Shown: positions 51,848-61,128, counted from the stretch's first letter. The stretch is DNA of 64,000 nt from Ferrovibrio sp046297895 (GCF_046297895.1 NZ_JBKBHC010000004.1:62001-126000), one strand, 5' to 3'. Numbers and translations are program-made. The notes: generated from the letters alone by a model not told the origin.

Positions 51848-52873
51848 ATGGCGGATAATCCTGAAGACGGCGCAGCCTGGGCTGGTGGCGGCGACGACGC
51901 CGGCGGGTCTACCCGCATCCTGAATCAGGATGAAATCGACAGCCTACTTGGCTTCGATGCCAGCGTAGAGGAGGATGCGGACAAAGCTGGCATACGCGCG
52001 ATCATCAACAGCGCGCTGGTTTCCTATGAACGCCTGCCGATGCTTGAGGTGGTGTTCGACCGCCTCGTGCGTCTGATGACGACCAGCCTGCGTAACTTCA
52101 CGTCCGATAACGTTGAAGTTTCGCTCGACAACATCACCTCGATCCGCTTCGGCGATTATCTCAATTCGATCCCGCTACCGGCCATCCTCAGCGTATTCCG
52201 CGCCGTGGAGTGGGATAACTACGGCTTGCTCACGGTCGACAGCTCGCTGATCTACTCGATCGTCGACGTTCTGCTTGGTGGTCGTCGCGGCACGGCTGCG
52301 ATGCGCATCGAAGGGCGTCCCTATACGACCATCGAGCGCAATCTGGTCGAGCGCATGGTCAACGTCGTGCTCGACGACATGCGCGCCGCCTTCGAGCCGC
52401 TGGCGCCGGTCAATTTCTCCTACGACCGCATCGAGACCAATCCGCGCTTCGCCACCATCGCCCGCCCGGCCAATGCGGCAATTCTTGCCCGTCTGCGCGT
52501 CGACATGGAGGATCGCGGCGGCCGTCTGGAGCTGATGCTGCCCTATGCGACGCTGGAGCCGGTGCGCGAGTTGCTGCTCCAGATGTTCATGGGCGAAAAA
52601 TTCGGCCGTGACTCGATCTGGGAAAACCACCTTGCCACCGAGCTGTGGTCCACAGATGTGGAAATCGAAGCCGTGCTGGATGAGCAGGTCATGACGCTCG
52701 GCCAGGTGATGAATCTCGAGGTCGGCAAGACCATCATGTTCAACGCCACGCCGGAATCGGTGATCATGATGCGGTGTGGCGGCATATCCATGGTGGAAGG
52801 TCGCATGGGGCGCATGGGCAACAACATCGCGGTCAGGATCGATCGGACATTGAAGAATCTGGGGGGTGTATGA
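51848..52873 (+). CDS. fliM: Flagellar motor switch protein FliM
   Basis: 341 residues. The N-terminal 'ILNQDEIDSLLGF' is the CheY-phosphate binding motif, preceded by an unusually long acidic/Gly leader. The CheC-like middle domain ('TSLRNFTSDNVEVSLDNITS', 'GLLTVDSSLIYSIVDVLLGG') and C-terminal SpoA domain ('QVMNLEVGKTIMFNA') follow. It forms the C ring. Overlaps the next gene by 4 bases. Confidence 0.95.
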   Translation: MADNPEDGAAWAGGGDDAGGSTRILNQDEIDSLLGFDASVEEDADKAGIRAIINSALVSYERLPMLEVVFDRLVRLMTTSLRNFTSDNVEVSLDNITSIRFGDYLNSIPLPAILSVFRAVEWDNYGLLTVDSSLIYSIVDVLLGGRRGTAAMRIEGRPYTTIERNLVERMVNVVLDDMRAAFEPLAPVNFSYDRIETNPRFATIARPANAAILARLRVDMEDRGGRLELMLPYATLEPVRELLLQMFMGEKFGRDSIWENHLATELWSTDVEIEAVLDEQVMTLGQVMNLEVGKTIMFNATPESVIMMRCGGISMVEGRMGRMGNNIAVRIDRTLKNLGGV

Positions 52874-53388
52874 TGACGGTGACATTGGTCGTCGAAATCG
52901 TCGTTGCCGTCCTGCTGGTCATTACCTTCGGCATTTCCCTGGTGCTGAACCGGCGGCTTGGTAATCTGCGCGCCAACCAGGACGAAATGCGCCGTCTGAT
53001 CGGAGAATTCGACAAGGCGTTGACAAAAGCGCGTCAGGGCATGACGGAACTGAAGGCGGCGTCGGCGGGGGCCGATGCTGCGCATGACGAGCGCATGAAG
53101 CAGGCCAAAATACTGCGCGATGAACTCGGCTTCATGATCGAAACGGCCGACCGGCTGGCTGACCGACTGGCCGGTGAGGCCAGCGGCAACCGCGCGGTTC
53201 GACAAGATGCGATGGGGCAGCGTGGTACGGATCGCGGCCCGGAGCGTCCCGCGGCGGCGGAACGGCCGCAGCCGGTGACCCCGTTCCCGGCCAAGCGTGC
53301 GGCGCCGGCCGGCGGCCGCGATTTCAAGATTGAGCCGCGATCCGAGGCGGAGCGCGAATTGCTCATGGCATTACGGCAGGCCCGATAA
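52870..53388 (+). CDS. DUF6468-like protein following fliM
   Basis: 172 residues. An N-terminal membrane helix ('LVVEIVVAVLLVITFGISLV') leads into a coiled-coil segment ('ANQDEMRRLIGEFDKALTKA' to about 105), then a Pro/Arg-rich linker and C-terminal 'EPRSEAERELLMALRQA'. I recognise it as the DUF6468-type protein seen after fliM in Rhodospirillales. Function unknown; membrane topology suggests a motor accessory. ATGA and TAATG overlaps on either side. Confidence 0.65.
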   Translation: MMTVTLVVEIVVAVLLVITFGISLVLNRRLGNLRANQDEMRRLIGEFDKALTKARQGMTELKAASAGADAAHDERMKQAKILRDELGFMIETADRLADRLAGEASGNRAVRQDAMGQRGTDRGPERPAAAERPQPVTPFPAKRAAPAGGRDFKIEPRSEAERELLMALRQAR

Positions 53389-54365
53389 TGACGAACGGTC
53401 GGCAGGCGCAGGCGATGCAGGCCGGGAAACCTCGCCTCGCGTCGCGCGTGCGGGTTCTGCCGCTGACCATTTTGGCCGTGGCTCTGCTGCTGGGACTGAA
53501 AATCGGCGCGCTATGGCAGGGCAGGGCGGAACTGTTCGTGACGCCGGCCGGAGCGCAGCAACAGGGTGCAGGGCAGGGGGCCGGGCAGCCGACCCAGTTG
53601 ACGCCCCGTCCTGCCGCGCAGGCCCAGGCTCAAGCTCAGCCGCCGGCCCAGGCTTCCACGCCCCAGCCTGCTGCTCCCCAGTCTGCTGCTCCCCAGTCTG
53701 CCGCTACTCAGACCCCGGCCGCGGCACAGGCCCCGGGGCAGCCAGGCGGCGGCAATGCGACGCCGTCATCCAGCGTGAAGTCGCTCGCCGATCGCGATCC
53801 GACCACATTCACGCGCGCCGAGATCGAGTTGCTGGCCAATCTGGCGCAGCGGCGCGACCAACTCGAACAGCGTGCGCGCGAGATCGATCTGCGCGAAAGC
53901 CTGCTGGCGGCCGCTGAGAAACGCATCGACGAGCGGATCGCCGAGCTGAAGAAGCTTGAGGGCAGCATCAAGCAGATCGTCCAGCAATACGACAAGCAGG
54001 AAGAACAGAACCTGCAGGGCCTGGTGAAGGTCTATGAAAACATGAAGCCAAAGGATGCCGCCCGCATCTTCGAGCAACTCGATGCCAATGTCCTGCTGGG
54101 TGTGGTCGAACGGATGAAAGAGGCCAAGCTGGCTGCCGTGCTCGCCGACATGAGTCCGGCCACGGCTCAGGATCTCACGGTTCGCCTGGCAACCCGTAAA
54201 CAGATCCCGCCGAGCCTGCGGGCCGGCGCCGAAAGCCAGATCCAGCCCGCCGCCGCCCCGCCCACCGCCGCCCCGCCCGCGGCGCGCCCCGCCGGACAGG
54301 CTCCTGCGGCGCAAGCGCCCGCTCCAGCGGCACCGCAGCCGCGCGCCCCTGGGGCCGGCGGCTGA
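53388..54365 (+). CDS. motE: MotE-like protein (MgtE-N domain)
   Basis: 325 residues. One membrane helix ('LTILAVALLLGLKIGALW'), a Pro/Ala/Gln-rich periplasmic linker (about 55-130) with three 15-base repeats, a coiled coil ('RDQLEQRAREIDLRES' to 'QYDKQEEQN'), then the MgtE-N-like domain 'YENMKPKDAARIFEQLD' and 'LAAVLADMSPATAQDL', and a Pro/Ala-rich tail. Rhizobial MotE is a periplasmic chaperone of the stator protein MotC; whether MotC exists here is unknown. Confidence 0.8.
   Translation: MTNGRQAQAMQAGKPRLASRVRVLPLTILAVALLLGLKIGALWQGRAELFVTPAGAQQQGAGQGAGQPTQLTPRPAAQAQAQAQPPAQASTPQPAAPQSAAPQSAATQTPAAAQAPGQPGGGNATPSSSVKSLADRDPTTFTRAEIELLANLAQRRDQLEQRAREIDLRESLLAAAEKRIDERIAELKKLEGSIKQIVQQYDKQEEQNLQGLVKVYENMKPKDAARIFEQLDANVLLGVVERMKEAKLAAVLADMSPATAQDLTVRLATRKQIPPSLRAGAESQIQPAAAPPTAAPPAARPAGQAPAAQAPAPAAPQPRAPGAGG
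53661..53705 (+). repeat. Three 15-base tandem repeats inside motE
   Basis: Three near-identical units (CCCCAGYCTGCYGCT) encode Pro-Gln-x-Ala-Ala. They lie in the low-complexity periplasmic linker; such runs vary in copy number without breaking the frame. Confidence 0.85.
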
Positions 54366-54374
54366 AAAACACGG

Positions 54375-54389
54375 TTAATTATGGGTTAA
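54375..54389 (+). promoter_or_regulatory. CtrA box upstream of the DUF1217 gene
   Basis: TTAATTATGGGTTAA is an exact TTAA-N7-TTAA, the binding site of the cell-cycle and motility regulator CtrA. It is placed just after motE and 130 bases before the DUF1217 start. A hairpin (54399-54420) lies between the box and the gene, so the transcript may carry it, or the box may act at a distance. An inverted repeat GATCC-AGAA-GGATC lies at 54469-54482. Confidence 0.65.
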
Positions 54390-54398
54390 TGCACTGAA

Positions 54399-54420
54399 AA
54401 GACAGGGAAAACCCTGTCTT
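54399..54420 (+). terminator. Hairpin after motE
   Basis: AAGACAGGG and CCCTGTCTT pair perfectly over 9 bp with an AAAA loop, 33 bases after motE. Only two T follow, so it is a weak intrinsic terminator for the fliL-fliM-motE unit. Confidence 0.6.
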
Positions 54421-54518
54421 GCCGCCCCCGTGTGCCGTGGTAGTATTAGCGATCAGGAATTCAGCATTGATCCAGAAGGATCGATGCAGGCCATCACTGC
54501 CGCAGGAGGCGTGCAAGG

Positions 54519-55955
54519 ATGTCTATCGATTTAAGCATCCTATACAGCGGAGCGGGCACCAGCTCGGCGACGATGTCGCCGACTGCGATGTATCGCAAGC
54601 TGCAAAAGTTGGCCGAGGATAACGCCGCCAAGAGCTCGTCGGATACCGCTGCCGAGAAGGCGAAGGCCATCACGCGCGAATTCAACAACGCCGCGATCAG
54701 GCTGCGCAATGCGCAGGCCAAGGAAAACAACGCTCAGGTACAGAACGATGTCATTTACTTCCAGAATCGCGCGGCAACCGCCACGACGGTAAGCGAACTG
54801 GTCAACGACAATCGTTTCCTCCGCGTTCTGGCATACGCCAATGGCTATGAGGACCTGTACCGGAACGATCCACAGAAACTGCGCGACATCCTGCTCAGCG
54901 ACCCGAACGACCCCGGGTCGGTTGCTCGCCAGGGCAGCCTGCGCGATATCGAGCTTTCCAACAAGTATGGCTTCGGCACGACCGGGACCCTGCTCGATGC
55001 CGACGGCAATACCGTCGGGCTGAATGCCGACGGCAAGATCGTCAATGACGGATCGCATGTCGCGCCGCTTGATCCCGGCCTTGCCCGCATTCGCAATCTT
55101 CTGATCGATAACAACGGTCGGGCGATGGTCACCGATTCGCCCATTCCGGCCAATGACGGCAAGCTGATCTTCGGCTCCAGCCTCGCCGGCCGCGATGCCA
55201 GTCTCTATTCTGCTAAGCTGTCGCGAAGCATTCTGCAGGAGGAGAAGCCCTCCACCTCCATCTCCTCAACCAGCTACGAATTCGATAGTCCGGATTTCCA
55301 GCGATTCCGGGAGCGCAGGGACATAAAGTCGGAAATAGACTATTTCACCGAGAACATCGCGCAGATCAAATCGGTCGATGACTTCTTCAACAACAGCCGC
55401 CTGCTGAGGTTCGTGCTGTCCGCTTATGACCTGGAAAGCGAGGCCCAGTATCCCGGCAAGATACGCAAGATACTGGAGAGCGACCTGACCGACGTCGATT
55501 CTCTCGCCAACCGCTTCCAGGATCCGCGCTTCAAGAAGATGACCGAGGATCTCGGCATTTTTCTGTTCAAGGATGTCAAGCTGAAACTCGGCTCCACGGC
55601 GATAGAGCTTGGCCGTAAGTTTGAACGCGTCAAATACGAACAATACCTCGACGAGCAAGCGCCCGGCGTGCGCGCCGCCATCGAGTTCACGCGCCGTATC
55701 AAGGACGTCGACATGACGGTGCAGTTGCTTGGCGATTCGGTGCTGCGCGAAGTGATCACCGTTGCCAACAACATTCCCAAGGAACTGGCCTATCAGGAAG
55801 TGGAAAGCCAGGTCACGGCGCTCGAGAAGCGCGTCGACGTTACGGCCCTGAAGAATGACCGGAACGAGATCGAGAAAATGATCACGCGTTACCTGACCTT
55901 CAAGGGCGCGGAAAGCAGTGGCGGACAGAGCTATCTGCTGAATCTGTTCGGCTAG
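54519..55955 (+). CDS. DUF1217-family flagellar protein
   Basis: 478 residues from an ATG with GCAGGAGG upstream. Repeated modules 'VSELVNDNRFLRVLAYANGY' and 'VDDFFNNSRLLRFVLSAYDL', each with nearby 'ILLSDPNDPGSVA' or 'ILESDLTDVDSLANRF', are DUF1217 hallmarks. The last third is helical ('LEKRVDVTALKNDRNEIEKM'). DUF1217 genes sit in flagellar clusters of alphaproteobacteria; role unproven, perhaps an axial or export-related protein as it lacks a signal peptide. Confidence 0.75.
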   Translation: MSIDLSILYSGAGTSSATMSPTAMYRKLQKLAEDNAAKSSSDTAAEKAKAITREFNNAAIRLRNAQAKENNAQVQNDVIYFQNRAATATTVSELVNDNRFLRVLAYANGYEDLYRNDPQKLRDILLSDPNDPGSVARQGSLRDIELSNKYGFGTTGTLLDADGNTVGLNADGKIVNDGSHVAPLDPGLARIRNLLIDNNGRAMVTDSPIPANDGKLIFGSSLAGRDASLYSAKLSRSILQEEKPSTSISSTSYEFDSPDFQRFRERRDIKSEIDYFTENIAQIKSVDDFFNNSRLLRFVLSAYDLESEAQYPGKIRKILESDLTDVDSLANRFQDPRFKKMTEDLGIFLFKDVKLKLGSTAIELGRKFERVKYEQYLDEQAPGVRAAIEFTRRIKDVDMTVQLLGDSVLREVITVANNIPKELAYQEVESQVTALEKRVDVTALKNDRNEIEKMITRYLTFKGAESSGGQSYLLNLFG

Positions 55956-55987
55956 GCCCGGCGGCTGCTTTGCGCTATGCCTGTGGC

Positions 55988-56374
55988 ATGGCGGCGGATT
56001 TCTCCCTTCCCATTCTGGTCGTCGACGACCATCGGACGATGCTGGCGATCATTGCCCGGCAGTTGCACGATATCGGCTTCCGGGATGTCGATACCGTCGG
56101 CGACCCTGTCACCGCCCTGACCATGCTCGGGCGTCGCCGCTATGGTGCCATCCTCTCGGACTGGAACATGGCGCCGATGGATGGCTTGGCGTTTTTGCGG
56201 GCCCTGCGGCAGGATCCGAAGCTGGCTGATATTCCGTTCATCCTGATCACGGCGGAAAACCGCACCGAGGCCGTGGTCGAGGCCCGTCGCCTCAAGGTGG
56301 ACGGCTTCATCCTCAAGCCATTCGACGCGGCGCTGCTCAAGGCCCGGCTCGCCAGCGTGCTGGGTCCGTTTTGA
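55988..56374 (+). CDS. Single-domain response regulator (CheY-like)
   Basis: 128 residues from the ATG at 55988 (a TTG at 55970 is a poorer option). The receiver fold has the acidic pair in 'LVVDDHRTM', phospho-acceptor Asp in 'ILSDWNMAPMDG', Thr in 'ILITAEN' and Lys in 'FILKPFD'. No output domain. Placed between flagellar genes, it is a likely motor-switch or signalling receiver; no partner kinase is visible. Confidence 0.85.
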   Translation: MAADFSLPILVVDDHRTMLAIIARQLHDIGFRDVDTVGDPVTALTMLGRRRYGAILSDWNMAPMDGLAFLRALRQDPKLADIPFILITAENRTEAVVEARRLKVDGFILKPFDAALLKARLASVLGPF

Positions 56375-56493
56375 CCGGCAATCTGGCCGAAAGAACAATC
56401 TGTTAACGGTATCGCCTTATTCTGCCACGCTTCTATAATTGCGAAACGCGGGAGCGATTCCCCGTTTCAACCGGATCGACACAGACAGGGAGC

Positions 56494-59400
56494 ATGGCGA
56501 AAAGGCACGACAGGCGGCCTCTGGCGACCCGGGGAAAACCGGTCCGCAGTGGTGTTGCCGGCCTGGCAATGGTCGGCGCCCTCGGTCTTTTCTCGCCCGC
56601 GCTGCTGGCCCAGGCCGACCCGCAGGTGAATACGCCGCCGATCGGCCGTCCTGCCGCCACGCCGTCGCCGCCTGCCGCGGCGCCATCGGCTGCTCCGGCG
56701 CAGGGCCGGCCGACGCCCGCGCAGACGGCCGCAGCGCCTGTCCGCCTGCGCGCCGGGGAACATCCGACTTATACACGTCTGGTTTTTGATTGGCCGCAGC
56801 GCGTTGACTTCGATGTCGCCACCGAGGGCGAGAAGGCAACGATCCGGTTTGCCAGCCCGATGCCGGTCGATCTCGGTCGGCTGCCCCAATTCCCGCCGCG
56901 CAACGTCAAGGAACTGTCCTGGCAGGCCCAGGGCGATGGCGGCATCGTCAGCTTCGCCATTCCGGAGGGCGCAAACGTCAAATCCTGGCGCGACGGGGCC
57001 AAGATCGTGCTGGATATCACGCCCGCGCCGGAAACCAAGGCAACGGAGGCCAAGCCCGCCGCCGCCAAACCGGAACAGAAAGTTGCCGAGACAAAGCCCC
57101 CAGCACCGCCCGCACCGGCAACGCCCGCACCGGCAACGCCCGCACCGGCAACGCCTGGAGCGGCAACGCCCGGACCGGCAATGCCTGGAGCGGCAACAGC
57201 CGGGGCATCATCGACTGCGCCGGCAAGGCCGCCGGCTGCTGCCGCACCACCCGCCACCGCATCCGTGCAGGCGCCGGCATCGGCATCTCTGCCGACCAGT
57301 CAAATTCCTGCCGCCCCGCCAACGGCCACCCAGCCCAGCGCCACCCAGCCCAACACCACCCAGCCCGGCGCCGCACCGGCTGCCGGGGTGCCGGCGGCTG
57401 CCCCGCTAGCCACCGTGCAGGCGGCGCCTCTTGGTGCCTTCATGCCCGCACCGCCCGTTGGTCCAATTACGGGCGAACCGCTTGTGCCGGGCGTCGACTC
57501 CAGCCGCACCGGCCCGTTGCTGAATTTTCCATGGACCAGGCCTGTCGCGGCGGCGGCGTTTATGCGCAACGGCAATCTTTGGCTGGTTTTCGACCGTGCG
57601 GCCAATGTGGACCTGCGGCCGATCACCACGCGCGACTGGGGCGGCGCGATCAATGGCGTGGAACAGATTCCTGTTCCCGGCATCACCGTGCTGCGGCTGG
57701 CCGCGCCCAGCGGCACGACGGCCAACTTCACCCGCCGGAACACGGGCTGGCAGATCGGCATCAACACGATCCAGCCGGAACAGCTTGTTCCCAGGGATGC
57801 CGCGCCAGGGGCGCTGACCGACGACGCGGCTTCGCCGCGCAACCGGCCGCAGGAGATTGACGTACGGCGTCAGCTTGATGCCGATGGCGGCGCGCGCCTG
57901 TTCTTTGCTGCCAACGATCCGTCCCCACATCTGGTCATTCCCGATCCCGATACCGGCGACTTAATCACTGTGGTGCCCTATGCCGGCGCCAATGGCGGCA
58001 TCCTGAACCGGCGCGATTTCATCGAACTCAGCGTTTTGCCCAGTTTCCAGGGGTTTGCCATAGAAACGCATGCGGACAACCTCGACATCCGTCGCTATCC
58101 GCGGGGCATCGAGATCGCATCGCCTGGCGGGCTGGCATTGTCGGCCCCGCGCGGCGCAGATCCCAAGAGCGGCACGCTCGACATCCTGCAGTTCGCCGAA
58201 TGGCGCAAGGTGGACGGCAAGACCTATGCCGAGCAGGAGGAAAACCTGCTGCGCCGCATCGGCTTGAGCCCGCCGGGGCAGCGTCAGCAGAACCGCATGG
58301 CCCTGGCGCAGTTCTATGCTGCCAATGACATGCAGCCCGAGGCCCTCGGCGTGTTGGCCAAGGCGCGGGCCGAACAACCGGACCTGGAGCGCGACAAGCT
58401 CTATCGCGCGCTGCGCGGAATTGCATATCTGCGGCTCGGCCGCCTGACCGATGCGGCCAACGATCTCGACTCAAAGGTCTTCGACGACGATCCGGATGTT
58501 CTGGCCTATCGCGGCATGCTGGCTGCCGAGCGCGACGACTGGCCGGCGGCGCGGCGGGCCTTCTCGTTGTCGGGTGCCGCGGTGGCGAAATTCCCGCCCG
58601 ATCTGCGCGCCGATCTGCGCCTTACCATGGCGCGGGCGTGGCTGGCAGGTGGCGATATCGCGGCGGCGACCGCAGAACTGCAGGCGCTGGATTGGGATAT
58701 TCTGACCCAAGGCCAGGCCGCCGAGGGCAATTATGTGCGCGGCCTGCTTGCCAACGCCACCAACAAGCCGGAAGAGGCGATCCGCTACTTCGACCTTGCC
58801 TCCGGCAGCGGCGACCGTCGCGCCCGCGCCCTGGCGGAATTCGCCAAGACCGACATGATGTTGACCCGCAAACTGATCGATGTGCCGCAAGCGATCGAGC
58901 GCATGGATCAGCTGCGCTTCGCGTGGCGCGGCGGGCCGTATGAATTCAATCTGCTGCGGCGCCTTGGTGAACTGCAATTCTCCACCGGCGACCTGCGCGG
59001 CGGCATCACCACTTTCCGCCAGATCGTGAAGTATTTCCCGAAATCGCCGGAAGTGCCGCTGTTAACCAAGCAGATGAGCGACGAATTCGCCAAGCTGTTC
59101 CTGGATGGCGGTGCGCAGGCGCTGCCGCCGCTGACGGCTCTGGCACTGTATTACGACTACCGCGAACTGACCCCGCCGGGACCTGAAGGCGACGAGATCA
59201 TTGGCAAGCTGGCCGACCGGCTGGTCTCGGTCGATCTGCTGAACCGCGCCGCAGAGCTGCTCGAACATCAGATCACCTATCGGCTGCGGGGCGAGGACCG
59301 CTCCAAGGCCGGCGCCCGTCTGGCGGTGGTCTATCTGCTTGACCGCAACCCCGATGCCGCACTCAAGTCGCTGCAGGCGACCAATGCGCCCAACCTGTCG

Positions 59401-59889
59401 CCCGCAGTCGTGCAGGAGCGCCGTCTGCTGGAAGCGCGTGCGCTGGGTGACCTGGACCGGTTCCCCGAGGCGCTGAACCTTTTGGGACAGGATCAGAGTC
59501 CCGAGGCGCGCAGCCTGCGGGCCGATCTGCATTGGCGCGCCAAGGACTGGCTCGCCTTCGCACGGGTCGTCAGCCAGGCATTGGGTAATCGCCATGCCGA
59601 TCCCGCACCGCTCAGTCCCGACGAACGCAAGCAGGTCTTGCAGCTTGGCGTGGCCTATTCGCTTAGTAACGACATTCCGGCCCTGAACGACCTGCGCGGC
59701 AAATACGAGGCGAAATTCCGCGACACGCCGGATGCGCCGGCTTTTGTCGCCGTGGCCAGCACTGTAACGCGCGCGACCGGTGATCCGCGGGAGCTGGCTG
59801 CCACGATCGCCCAGATCGGCCAGTACGAGGCGTTCATGAGCCGCTATCGCGACCGGGTCGCCAAGGGCGGCCTGAGCGCCATCAACTGA
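56494..59889 (+). CDS. Large TPR-repeat protein with AMIN-like N-terminal domain
   Basis: 1131 residues, ATG preceded by CAGGGAG. A signal-like segment ('GLAMVGALGLFSPALLAQA'), a Pro/Ala-rich stretch, an AMIN-like beta domain around 83-175 ('TYTRLVFDWPQRVDFDV', 'VKSWRDGAKIVLDI'), a second long Pro/Ala/Thr stretch with 15-base repeats, a beta-rich region (about 330-560), then helical TPR-type repeats to the end. It resembles surface or periplasmic scaffold proteins encoded near fliP in this lineage. The AMIN-like domain suggests peptidoglycan contact. Function unknown. Confidence 0.7.
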   Translation: MAKRHDRRPLATRGKPVRSGVAGLAMVGALGLFSPALLAQADPQVNTPPIGRPAATPSPPAAAPSAAPAQGRPTPAQTAAAPVRLRAGEHPTYTRLVFDWPQRVDFDVATEGEKATIRFASPMPVDLGRLPQFPPRNVKELSWQAQGDGGIVSFAIPEGANVKSWRDGAKIVLDITPAPETKATEAKPAAAKPEQKVAETKPPAPPAPATPAPATPAPATPGAATPGPAMPGAATAGASSTAPARPPAAAAPPATASVQAPASASLPTSQIPAAPPTATQPSATQPNTTQPGAAPAAGVPAAAPLATVQAAPLGAFMPAPPVGPITGEPLVPGVDSSRTGPLLNFPWTRPVAAAAFMRNGNLWLVFDRAANVDLRPITTRDWGGAINGVEQIPVPGITVLRLAAPSGTTANFTRRNTGWQIGINTIQPEQLVPRDAAPGALTDDAASPRNRPQEIDVRRQLDADGGARLFFAANDPSPHLVIPDPDTGDLITVVPYAGANGGILNRRDFIELSVLPSFQGFAIETHADNLDIRRYPRGIEIASPGGLALSAPRGADPKSGTLDILQFAEWRKVDGKTYAEQEENLLRRIGLSPPGQRQQNRMALAQFYAANDMQPEALGVLAKARAEQPDLERDKLYRALRGIAYLRLGRLTDAANDLDSKVFDDDPDVLAYRGMLAAERDDWPAARRAFSLSGAAVAKFPPDLRADLRLTMARAWLAGGDIAAATAELQALDWDILTQGQAAEGNYVRGLLANATNKPEEAIRYFDLASGSGDRRARALAEFAKTDMMLTRKLIDVPQAIERMDQLRFAWRGGPYEFNLLRRLGELQFSTGDLRGGITTFRQIVKYFPKSPEVPLLTKQMSDEFAKLFLDGGAQALPPLTALALYYDYRELTPPGPEGDEIIGKLADRLVSVDLLNRAAELLEHQITYRLRGEDRSKAGARLAVVYLLDRNPDAALKSLQATNAPNLSPAVVQERRLLEARALGDLDRFPEALNLLGQDQSPEARSLRADLHWRAKDWLAFARVVSQALGNRHADPAPLSPDERKQVLQLGVAYSLSNDIPALNDLRGKYEAKFRDTPDAPAFVAVASTVTRATGDPRELAATIAQIGQYEAFMSRYRDRVAKGGLSAIN
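57112..57201 (+). repeat. Six 15-base tandem repeats in the TPR gene
   Basis: Units of the form GCACCGGCAACGCCC, with the last three diverged, encode Ala-Pro-Ala-Thr-Pro-like pentads in the linker. Copy number may vary between strains. Confidence 0.85.
57326..57370 (+). repeat. Three 15-base tandem repeats in the TPR gene
   Basis: Units CCACCCAGCCCRRCR encode Thr-Gln-Pro-x-x, a second, independent repeat array in the same low-complexity linker. Confidence 0.8.
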
Positions 59890-59923
59890 CGCTGGGCTTA
59901 ACTGACGGGCGGCTTTCGCCGGC

Positions 59924-60688
59924 CTAGCTGGCTCCCAGGAAGCTTTCCACCAGCGCGGCGCAAACCAGGTTCCAGCCGTCGACCAGCACGAAGAAAATCA
60001 GCTTGAACGGCAGTGAGATCATCACTGGTGGCAGCATCATCATGCCCATCGACATCAGCACCGACGCGACGACCATGTCGACCACGATGAATGGTATGAA
60101 CAGCAGGAACCCTATTTCGAAGGCCCGCTTCAGTTCGCTGATCATGAAGGCGGGGATCAGCACGCGCAGCGAAATCGCCTCCGGGTTCTCCGGCGGCGGC
60201 AGGCGGGCAAAGCCGCTGAACAGCGCAAGGTCCTTTTCGCGGACCTGGCTGCGCATGAATTGGTGAAACGGCGCAATGGCGCGATCAAAAGCCGTGCGCT
60301 CGTCGATCTGCTCCTCCATCAGCGGCTGTATGCCTTCCGCGTAGGCGCGTTCCAGCGTCGGCTGCATGATGAAGAAGGTGAGGAACAGCGCCAGACTGAC
60401 CATTACCGTATTGGGCGGCGTTCCCTGCGTGCCCAGCGCGCTGCGCAGCAGCGACAGCACCACCACGATACGCACGAAACTGGTGATGACCACCAGGATG
60501 GATGGCGCCAGGGCCAGAACCGTGGTGAGGGCCAGCAGCTGGATGACCCGCCCGGTCAGGGTGCCGCCCTGGCCGAGGTCGATCGACACCGACTGGGCCA
60601 TCAGCGATGACGGAGTCAGCAGGAAGAATCCCGCCAGGACGATGGCCAGGCTCAGGGTGATGCAGGTTGTGATCCGGCGCTTAAGCAT
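59924..60688 (-). CDS. fliP: Flagellar export apparatus protein FliP
   Basis: 254 residues from the ATG at 60688; an extension to 60742 overlaps fliO. A cleavable N-terminal segment ('LTPSSLMAQS') precedes 'LTGRVIQLLALTTVLALAPS', 'LALFLTFFIMQPTLERAYAE' and the strongly conserved 'LIPAFMISELKRAFEIGFLL' and 'MSMGMMMLPPVMISLPFKLI'. It forms the core export gate with FliQ and FliR. Convergent with the TPR gene. Confidence 0.94.
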   Translation of the reverse strand: MLKRRITTCITLSLAIVLAGFFLLTPSSLMAQSVSIDLGQGGTLTGRVIQLLALTTVLALAPSILVVITSFVRIVVVLSLLRSALGTQGTPPNTVMVSLALFLTFFIMQPTLERAYAEGIQPLMEEQIDERTAFDRAIAPFHQFMRSQVREKDLALFSGFARLPPPENPEAISLRVLIPAFMISELKRAFEIGFLLFIPFIVVDMVVASVLMSMGMMMLPPVMISLPFKLIFFVLVDGWNLVCAALVESFLGAS

Positions 60689-61049
60689 TGCGGCTGCGTC
60701 CCTGACGGCCCGGTGCGCGCAGCGTAGGCCAGCCTCCGGCATCGTCGGCCATGTCTCCGCCTGCCGATGGTCCCGTGCCGGTTCCGGTTACCGGAATGCC
60801 GGCCTCGATCACCACGTCGCCGTGATTGCTCAGCAGGACCAGGTGTTCGGTATCGTCGCGGCGGATCAGCACCAGCCGCCTTGCGCCATCGACTGGCACG
60901 CTGTCGACCACGCCGATCCGCTGGCCCGGCCGCCACTTGCCGAAACGCGCCCCGCCGGAAAAGGCGCGGGCGCCATAATAGAACAGGGCCAGCAGGATGA
61001 GCAGCCCGCCGAAGGCGATTGCCAGTTGAGGGAAGTCGATGCTGTCCAT
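60681..61049 (-). CDS. fliO: Flagellar biosynthetic protein FliO
   Basis: 122 residues. One membrane helix near the N-terminus ('LAIAFGGLLILLALFYYGA') and a cytoplasmic FliO domain ('QRIGVVDSVPVDGARRLVLI', 'RRDDTEHLVLLSN'). It assists FliP assembly. Overlaps fliP by 8 bases. Confidence 0.85.
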   Translation of the reverse strand: MDSIDFPQLAIAFGGLLILLALFYYGARAFSGGARFGKWRPGQRIGVVDSVPVDGARRLVLIRRDDTEHLVLLSNHGDVVIEAGIPVTGTGTGPSAGGDMADDAGGWPTLRAPGRQGRSRNA

Positions 61050-61128
61050 GCCGGGTTCCTGATTGCGCGTTACTTTGGTGGCCGCTCCCGAGTCGGGTCA
61101 AGCCGATACGGCCTGTCATTCCCGCCCG

